From: Halioglobus sp.
GTDB taxonomy: Bacteria; Pseudomonadota; Gammaproteobacteria; Pseudomonadales; Halieaceae
Direction of reading: 5' to 3'
NCBI GenBank assembly: GCA_020443425.1
Contig: JAGRIE010000028.1
Coordinates: 1 to 51,813 of the forward strand
Length of the DNA: 51,813 bases
The position numbers and the translations under genes were made by a program. Below the pieces are notes generated by a model, which did no database searches, was not told the origin of the DNA, and saw nothing but the letters and a program-made list of their open reading frames with translations. Positions 47,731 through 51,813 of this stretch are shown piece by piece. Positions within the stretch are counted from its first letter, which is position 1. Each line of letters begins with the position of its first letter.

Positions 47731-48363
47731 ATGGGTGTTGTGGCAAAGCGATCTTCAATGACATTTTTTTCTGATAACACCAGTCACTACAGTCACCGGG
47801 TGCGTATCGTGCTGGCCGAGAAAGGTGTGACCGTGGATCTGGTCGACTCCGATGCGGCGCATCCCCCGGCTGAACTCGCCGACCTCAATCCATACAACAG
47901 CCTGCCGACGCTGGTCGATCGCGATCTCGTGTTGTACGAGTCGAAGGTCATGATGGAGTACCTCGACGAGCGGTTTCCGCATCCGCCCCTGTTGCCGGTG
48001 TACCCTGTGGCGCGCGCGGAAAGCAGATTGTTTATCCACCGGATAGAGAAAGACTGGAGTGCGTTGGTTGACGCCATTCTGCACACGCGCAGCGAGAACG
48101 TGGTCAAGAAATCGACCAAGGAATTGCGTGAAAGCATTATGGGCATCGCGCCCATTTTCGCTGAAAAGCCATTTTTCATGAGTGATGAGTTCACGCTTGT
48201 GGATTGCTGCATTGCCCCCATCCTGTGGCGCCTGCCGTCGCTCGGCGTGGAAATTCGCCCCAGTAAGCGAACCAAGCCGCTGCAGACGTATATGGACACA
48301 CTGTTCAACCGGGAATCATTCCAGGAGAGCCTCACCGAGCAGGAGAGGGAAATGCGCCTTTAA
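47731..48363 (+). CDS. sspA: Stringent starvation protein A
   Basis: A 210-residue glutathione-S-transferase-fold protein that binds RNA polymerase and sigma-70 in stress. The GST N-domain is [23 protein letters not shown], then [38 protein letters not shown]. The C-terminal helical domain contains [27 protein letters not shown]. It lacks the usual GST catalytic signature, as SspA does. GAGGAA precedes the ATG. It lies 79 nt after petBC, the order seen in Pseudomonas. Confidence 0.95.
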   Translation: MGVVAKRSSMTFFSDNTSHYSHRVRIVLAEKGVTVDLVDSDAAHPPAELADLNPYNSLPTLVDRDLVLYESKVMMEYLDERFPHPPLLPVYPVARAESRLFIHRIEKDWSALVDAILHTRSENVVKKSTKELRESIMGIAPIFAEKPFFMSDEFTLVDCCIAPILWRLPSLGVEIRPSKRTKPLQTYMDTLFNRESFQESLTEQEREMRL

Positions 48364-48404
48364 TAAAGGCTGCTTTCTACGCTATCGTAGTGGCAGAGTC
48401 GAAT

Positions 48405-48791
48405 ATGAATTCCAGTCGCCCCTATATCATGCGCGCACTTTATGAGTGGATAGTGGACAACGATTTCACTCCCTACGTACTGGTCGACGCTGCGATGGAA
48501 GGCGTTGTCGTTCCCCGGCAGTTTGTTAAGGATAACCAGATCGTCCTGAATATTTCTCCCGATGCCGTGGTTGATTTAAGTATTTCCAACCAGGCCGTTG
48601 CCTTTAACGGACGTTTCGGTGGTGTGGCAACCGATGTGTTCGTGCCGATATCGGCTGTGGTGGGTATTTATGCGCGGGAGAATGGCCAGGGTATGGTGTT
48701 CGACCCGGAAGAGGTTCCCGGCCCACCGGACGACACACCACCCGACCCGGATAAACCCGAGAAGCGGCCGTCTCTTAAAATCGTCAAATAA
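48405..48791 (+). CDS. sspB: ClpXP specificity-enhancing factor SspB
   Basis: A 128-residue adaptor that binds ssrA-tagged proteins and delivers them to ClpXP. The start at 48405 (MNSSRPYIMRALYEWIVDNDFTPYVLVDA) matches the family. The substrate-binding domain ends near VGIYARENGQGMVF. A Pro/Asp-rich linker leads to the C-terminal RPSLKIVK, the ClpX-binding tail (E. coli RPALRVVK). It follows sspA by 41 nt. Confidence 0.96.
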   Translation: MNSSRPYIMRALYEWIVDNDFTPYVLVDAAMEGVVVPRQFVKDNQIVLNISPDAVVDLSISNQAVAFNGRFGGVATDVFVPISAVVGIYARENGQGMVFDPEEVPGPPDDTPPDPDKPEKRPSLKIVK

Positions 48792-48819
48792 GCAGTAGCT
48801 CTGTTAGTGGCCTCATGGG

Positions 48820-49419
48820 CTATTCCAAGTCGTGGCTTCCAAAGAGGCTGTGGTCGATCAGCGCACAGAAACTGTGTATAGCCATGGTGTGCATTTCCAC
48901 GACGCGCGCCTGCCGCATCGCGTTCACCCTCAACTCCACATCCTCGGGCCGGATGACGGCGCTTAACGTGCTGTCCCTTGTGCTGGTCATCGCTATGACG
49001 GCCATGTCCCGTTCCTGGGCCGTTTGTACGGCGCGCAACAGATTGCTGGCACCCTCGCCGCTGCTGATGCACAGCAGCACATCCCCGGCTTGCCCCAGGG
49101 CGCGCAGTTGCCGGGAAAATATGTCGTTAAACGCGCCGGACTGCGCGATGGCGGTAACGCTGGCATTGTCCGCGGCAAGCGAGAGAGCGGGCAGGGCGGG
49201 GCGATCCTGCTCAAAACGGCCGAGGAGATTACAGGCAAACAACTGGGCCACAGCGGCATCCACCCCGTTGCCGCAGACAATAATCTTGCGATCGGCCAAC
49301 AGCGCGCCTGTCATGAGCTGACTGCCCGCCGCTATCGCTCCGGCCAGGTCGTCGACGGACATCGCGATAGTCTCTATCGTGTTCTGGAAGCTATCGGCAA
49401 TGATCGGGTAGTAGTCCAT
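48820..49419 (-). CDS. diaA: DiaA-like SIS-domain protein
   Basis: A 199-residue SIS protein (start MDYYPIIADSFQNTIETIAMSVDDLAGAI at 49419). It has the ILxCGNGxSAA-like KIIVCGNGVDAAVAQLFACNLLGR, LSLAADNASVTAIAQSGAF, and the SIS motif LLCISSGEGASNLLRAV. DiaA helps load DnaA at oriC in E. coli; GmhA-type phosphoheptose isomerases are close relatives. The diaA-yraN-lpoA order supports DiaA. In the GNG(x)SA signature Asp replaces Ser (GNGVDAA), a change that may argue against isomerase activity. dolP is not next to it. Confidence 0.88.
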   Translation of the reverse strand: MDYYPIIADSFQNTIETIAMSVDDLAGAIAAGSQLMTGALLADRKIIVCGNGVDAAVAQLFACNLLGRFEQDRPALPALSLAADNASVTAIAQSGAFNDIFSRQLRALGQAGDVLLCISSGEGASNLLRAVQTAQERDMAVIAMTSTRDSTLSAVIRPEDVELRVNAMRQARVVEMHTMAIHSFCALIDHSLFGSHDLE

Positions 49420-49441
49420 GCAGTTGAATCCCGTTCGTTGG

Positions 49442-49801
49442 TCAGGCTGTGAATGCTCCGCGGATCCAGCGAATCTGCGGAGGGGAACCGGATTGTGGGG
49501 GTTCAAAGGCAATCACGTCAAATCGGCACGCGCTGCCGGCCCATCGTGGGCGGTGCTGCAGGAAAAGCTGCGCTGTTCTCACCAGGCGCTGTTGCTTGCG
49601 CCTGTTGACCGAGCCAGCCGCACTCTCGAACTGGTGGTTGGTACGCGCACGCACTTCTATAAACACCAACTGCTCACTGTCTTCTGCGACAATGTCGATC
49701 TCGCCGGTTTTTCCCCGGAAGTTACGCTCAACAACGCATAACCCGCTTTCCTCGATCAGGGCAGCGGCCCGGTTTTCATAGTCATCGCCCAGCGCTTTCA
49801 T
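49442..49801 (-). CDS. yraN: UPF0102 family protein YraN
   Basis: A 119-residue nuclease-fold protein of unknown role. The family core is GDDYENRAAALIEESGLCVVERNFRGKTGEIDIVAEDSEQLVFIEVRARTN, with the ExK-like E-I-D and F-I-E-V-R residues typical of UPF0102, and the VNRRKQQRLVRTAQLFL helix. It lies between lpoA and diaA (13 and 22 nt gaps), so the three are probably co-transcribed. Confidence 0.93.
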   Translation of the reverse strand: MKALGDDYENRAAALIEESGLCVVERNFRGKTGEIDIVAEDSEQLVFIEVRARTNHQFESAAGSVNRRKQQRLVRTAQLFLQHRPRWAGSACRFDVIAFEPPQSGSPPQIRWIRGAFTA

Positions 49802-49814
49802 GCTTGCAGTCTAG

Positions 49815-51629
49815 CTACTGCGCCTTGAGAACGCCTCCATCGAATTTGGCCGCCGACAGTTCCCGTTGGATGGTGAGGGTCGGATCCATCGTCAGGAGGC
49901 CGGTGTTGCCGCGAAAGAGCGCATCCGCACCGCTCTGAAGGCGACTGAAACCGGATTGCACCATAAACGCGTCCGCGCCCAATGCGTTGAGTGTTGGGAG
50001 GTTGCCGCCACCCACATCGCCAGCGGCCAGTGTGACGCGAAGGCCTGGGTTAGCGCCCAGCAACCAGGGTATCTCGGCCAGCAGGATACCGTTCAGGTCC
50101 TGGTTGCGCTGATCGGGCACGCCGCTGTATATCGTGGAAAGTGCGTAGACAGGGAGATCGCCGGCGTAGTGAAACGCCAGCAACGGTTTCATGGAGCGCG
50201 CCTCCGTGCTGGTGCGACTCAACAGAAAGACAACGTCGGCATCCTGGCGCCGCCGCGGTGTAAACTCGATATTGGTGCCCAGCAGGTCGCGCAGTTCCTT
50301 GGCCCGTTGCTCGCTGGCCCCCAGTGATAACAGCGACTTAACACTGCTGGAGTAGTCATCGTACGTCGTGTAGGTGACGCTATCGGCCGCTGTGCCGCCA
50401 AGTGTGGTCCAGCGCTCCCGCAATACGGGTTCCAGCTTGTCTCCCCATTCGCCGGCCGGGGTGATGATCAGTGCACTGCGAGCGCCGCGGCCGAAGGCCA
50501 GCTCGGCAATCGTCCTGGCGTCGTCTTCCGGCGCCAGCGATAGTTGCACCAGGGCGCTACCCGAAGCGGGCAGGACCTGGTCGATACGATTGAGGGCCAG
50601 TATCGGAACTGGCCGCTCCAGTAATGTCGCGATATCCGCCAGCGCTTCCTTGCTCAACGGCCCAACGACCATTGACGCGCCCTGGCTCACAGCTTCCTGA
50701 TAGGCGCTGCTGGCGGACGGTGTTTTGTCCAGATCGATGATAAGCAGTTCCTCGGAGGAACCGCCGGCGGCACGGTTCTCATAATAGGCCGCGAGGAACC
50801 CGTTCAGTACGGCCCTGCCCGCCCGGGCCAACTCCCCGCTGAGCGGCAGGAGGATGGCCACCTTGCCGCTGCGTGTGCCCTGCGCCAGCAAATAATCCAT
50901 TCCGCCGGGCAGCGGTTTGGCTGCAGGGTGGTCGGGGTTTTCATTGCGCCAGCGGGCCAACTGGCCCGGAAGGGAAGGGGCGGGTGCGCGGCTGATGATG
51001 GCGAGGTTTAGCCAGCCGCGCCACTGCGGGTCGCTGGCAAGGGTCAGTGCAGCCGATAACTGGTCTTCGTCGGTCTTCTCCAGGTTGCGCCACACGCTGC
51101 GCTTCCACGCAGGAATAGTGTCGCCCGGCGCTGTCCGCGATATCTGGTCAGCGAGTTGTGCACAGGCCAGGGAGTCGCCCTTCATGTCCAGGATGTAATG
51201 CTTGAAGCTGAGAATCCGGTAGCGCAATGCCGGGTTGATGCCGGGGCCATTGAGTCGATCGAGTTGCGCCAGCGCGCTGTCCTGGTCGCCGCGAATATAG
51301 CTTATCCGCGCCTCCAGATAGGCCCGGTAGGCGCTGTCGTCCGGTGACAGCCCCTCTGCAGGGAGTGCTTGCAGGGCGCTACTGGCCTGCATCCAGTTAA
51401 ATTGTGCGAGCGACTGCTCGGCACTGTTGAAGGCCCCGCTATAAGTACTGGGAGGGAGAGTCAGCGAAATGCCCTCGCGCGGCTTGGGCTGCGTGGTCTC
51501 CACCGGCGGCTTGGTGGGCTCCTCCTTTTTCTTTGCAGGTTTTCCTGCGCAGCCCCACAGGACGAGTGGCAGCAGTAACAGTGCTACCAGGGCAGTGTGG
51601 CTGTGTGGCCTTGAATGTAGATCTCTCAT
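49815..51629 (-). CDS. lpoA: Penicillin-binding protein activator LpoA
   Basis: An outer-membrane lipoprotein that activates PBP1A through the periplasm. The start at ATG 51629 gives a signal peptide with lipobox VLWGC (Cys27), followed by a Lys/Pro-rich linker. Residues of about 60-240 are a TPR-like helical domain. The rest is a periplasmic-binding-protein-like domain (GKVAILLPLSGELARAGRAVLNGFLAAYYENR, VVGPLSKEAL, ILALNRID, PRRRQDADVVFLL). 604 residues; an in-frame GTG at 51641 adds four residues and cannot be excluded. Confidence 0.93.
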   Translation of the reverse strand: MRDLHSRPHSHTALVALLLLPLVLWGCAGKPAKKKEEPTKPPVETTQPKPREGISLTLPPSTYSGAFNSAEQSLAQFNWMQASSALQALPAEGLSPDDSAYRAYLEARISYIRGDQDSALAQLDRLNGPGINPALRYRILSFKHYILDMKGDSLACAQLADQISRTAPGDTIPAWKRSVWRNLEKTDEDQLSAALTLASDPQWRGWLNLAIISRAPAPSLPGQLARWRNENPDHPAAKPLPGGMDYLLAQGTRSGKVAILLPLSGELARAGRAVLNGFLAAYYENRAAGGSSEELLIIDLDKTPSASSAYQEAVSQGASMVVGPLSKEALADIATLLERPVPILALNRIDQVLPASGSALVQLSLAPEDDARTIAELAFGRGARSALIITPAGEWGDKLEPVLRERWTTLGGTAADSVTYTTYDDYSSSVKSLLSLGASEQRAKELRDLLGTNIEFTPRRRQDADVVFLLSRTSTEARSMKPLLAFHYAGDLPVYALSTIYSGVPDQRNQDLNGILLAEIPWLLGANPGLRVTLAAGDVGGGNLPTLNALGADAFMVQSGFSRLQSGADALFRGNTGLLTMDPTLTIQRELSAAKFDGGVLKAQ

Positions 51630-51758
51630 GCTATGCTTCACCGACAGGTTAGTGGGTCAGGAAGCCCGCCGGACTCAGGAGGCGCTGAATGCGCCCGGGT
51701 CCGAGAGGCTCCTGTATGATTCGGGATTTACGCAGTGCGAACATTATAAGGGGAAAAT

Positions 51759-51813
51759 GTGAATTCCGGGCTTTATGTTGTGGCCACACCCATAGGTAAC
51801 TTTGGTGATATGT
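51759..51813 (+). CDS. rsmI: 16S rRNA 2'-O-methyltransferase RsmI, 5' fragment
   Basis: Only the first 18 codons are in the window. From the GTG at 51759 they read (V/M)NSGLYVVATPIGNFGDM, matching the conserved RsmI N-terminus LYVVATPIGNLGD. AAGGGG lies 5 nt upstream. It is divergent from lpoA, the usual arrangement. RsmI methylates the ribose of C1402 of 16S rRNA. The rest runs off the right edge. Confidence 0.92.
   Translation, partial: MNSGLYVVATPIGNFGDM

Overview
This is a GC-rich (roughly 60%) chromosomal segment of a gammaproteobacterium. Gene order and protein types point to the marine Halieaceae/Cellvibrionales area (OM60/NOR5-like). The evidence for this is indirect: Pseudomonas/Cellvibrio-like synteny (ychF-pth-rplY-prs, gatCAB-mreBCD-maf-rng-yhdP, rpoN-hpf-ptsN-rapZ-ptsO, hisGD-degS-nif3-zapG-zapE-rplM-rpsI-petABC-sspAB), the short form of HisG, and PA4642-like and SspB proteins. 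The genes are almost entirely housekeeping. I found no CRISPR array, prophage, insertion sequence or rRNA operon.

Layout. (1) 1-7170, minus strand: tRNA-Met, ychF, pth, rplY, prs, tRNA-Gln with a strong terminator, ispE, lolB and a TPR lipoprotein. (2) 7429-13615, plus strand: hemA-prfA-prmC-moeB with overlapping junctions, then a DoxX/HvfX-like membrane protein and an RhlB-type helicase. (3) 13604-18738: cysZ plus a small CWC protein (minus), smrA (plus), a PA4642-family protein, and gatC-gatA-gatB (minus). (4) 18965-27575, plus: mreB-mreC-mreD-maf-rng-yhdP, the cell-shape and envelope cluster. (5) 27557-36556, minus: yrbG, kdsD, lptA, lptB, rpoN, hpf, ptsN, rapZ, ptsO, mgtE and darP, covering LPS transport, sigma-54, nitrogen PTS and Mg2+/ribosome assembly. 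(6) 36739-43514: mlaC, ibaG, hisG and hisD (plus), degS (minus), nif3-like (plus), zapG (minus), zapE (plus). (7) 43908-48791, plus: rplM-rpsI, Rieske protein petA, a fused cytochrome b/c1 gene, sspA and sspB. (8) 48820-51813: diaA, yraN and lpoA (minus), and the start of rsmI (plus).

No clear new multi-gene system is present. The points most worth attention are these: the in-frame petB-petC fusion (679 codons); mreC, whose conserved N-terminus is preceded by a Shine-Dalgarno but begins with an AUC codon; and gene-precise absences from otherwise intact syntenic blocks (lptC and kdsC; mlaF, mlaE, mlaD and mlaB around an orphan mlaC; murA; tldD and pmbA; dolP). Further points are the overlap of the Mg2+ transporter gene mgtE with the ribosome-assembly gene darP, a hexanucleotide repeat coding for a His-Thr tract at the start of ispE, and a perfect 20-bp inverted repeat in the largest gene-free gap (43515-43907). 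All functional calls rest on motif and family recognition by eye. No database search was run.
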